64,000 bases of DNA, taken from NCBI RefSeq assembly GCF_963676685.1, contig NC_092344.1, forward strand, positions 49,622,830 through 49,686,829. The letters run 5' to 3'. Made by a program: the position numbers and the translations under genes. The DNA is from Mytilus edulis (taxonomy: Eukaryota > Mollusca > Bivalvia > Mytilida > Mytilidae). The notes below the pieces were generated by a model that saw only the letters and a program-made list of their open reading frames with translations, did no database searches and was not told the DNA's origin. Positions 63,591 to 64,000 of this stretch are shown here, piece by piece; within the stretch, counting starts at the first letter, position 1, and each line of letters begins with the position of its first letter.

Positions 63591-63668
63591 CTTTTATACC
63601 ATTTTGGTTATTTTTCTTTTAATTGACATACACACAAGGAAGTGTGTAACTGAACCGCAAATGATGAA
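63591..63668 (-). promoter_or_regulatory. Promoter of paralog 6: TATA box and conserved upstream block
   Basis: TATAAAAG at 63591-63598 (minus strand); TTCATCATTTGCGGTT at 63653-63668, 54 bp apart, with CCTTGTGTG between. 'AATCAAAGACTTGTACTG' further upstream (63885-63902) also recurs before the other paralogs. Confidence 0.75.
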
Positions 63669-64000
63669 TTAATTATTGTTTTTAACTTTTAAATGTCACT
63701 CCGTCATATTTTGTGTAGTTTTGGATTATGCTGATCTTAAGAAAAAAAGTGTGCTCAGGGTCATTTTGTTTTCTCCCTACAACAAACAAACTTGTCATGA
63801 TGTCATACTACATGTAGTTATTGCGAAATATCGTTCTGACTTACTTACAATATGGTTAAGTATTCATGTTATTAATTTAGTTGTAATCAAAGACTTGTAC
63901 TGTCTATAAATTAACCGAACGCATTGTATAACCTCATGGCTTTGATTTTTTTTCTCCGTTTAATTGAAATAACTTGAAAACCACTGCCTGAAATGATGTT

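Overview
The window looks like nuclear DNA of a marine bivalve, most likely a mussel (Mytilus-like). It is AT-rich, has spliceosomal introns with GT-AG borders, and is packed with interspersed repeats of a style I associate with mussel genomes. The species call is an inference. There are no bacterial operons, rRNA, tRNA or CRISPR arrays.

Layout. 0-5.6 kb is repeat-dominated: two copies of a 1-2 kb dispersed element, a palindromic minisatellite, a 46-48 bp tandem array and a TA-flanked MITE. 5.8-12.5 kb holds one seven-exon minus-strand gene for a 530-residue protein with three N-terminal zinc ribbons, an acidic Ser/Gln/Asp-rich middle and a basic C-terminus; its third intron carries another dispersed element. 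12.8-26 kb is transposon-rich: two long-TIR elements with perfect 9-bp target duplications (Mutator-like), a hAT-like element and small MITEs.

26-64 kb is the main feature: six paralogous three-exon genes of one secreted family (strands -, -, +, -, +, -). Each has a TATA box, a non-coding first exon, a short exon coding the signal peptide, and one large exon coding a Ser/Gly/Arg-rich chain that ends in a six-cysteine module. The module spacing fits a WAP four-disulfide core that has lost one whole disulfide (Cys1 and Cys6). Three paralogs (1, 2, 6) carry a second, diverged copy of the module in mid-chain; three (3, 4, 5) lack it. Signal-peptide exons and promoters pair the genes as 1/6, 2/4 and 3/5. 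Genes 2+3 and 4+5 are two copies of a duplicated head-to-head pair. Gene 4 looks like a hybrid, with the 5' half of gene 2 and the 3' half of genes 3/5. All six promoters share one block about 55 bp upstream of the TATA box.

Between genes 2 and 3, and in shortened form between 4 and 5, lies a decayed tyrosine-recombinase transposon. I do not recognise the six-gene family as a named one; secretion and WAP-likeness are supported by the sequence, function is not.
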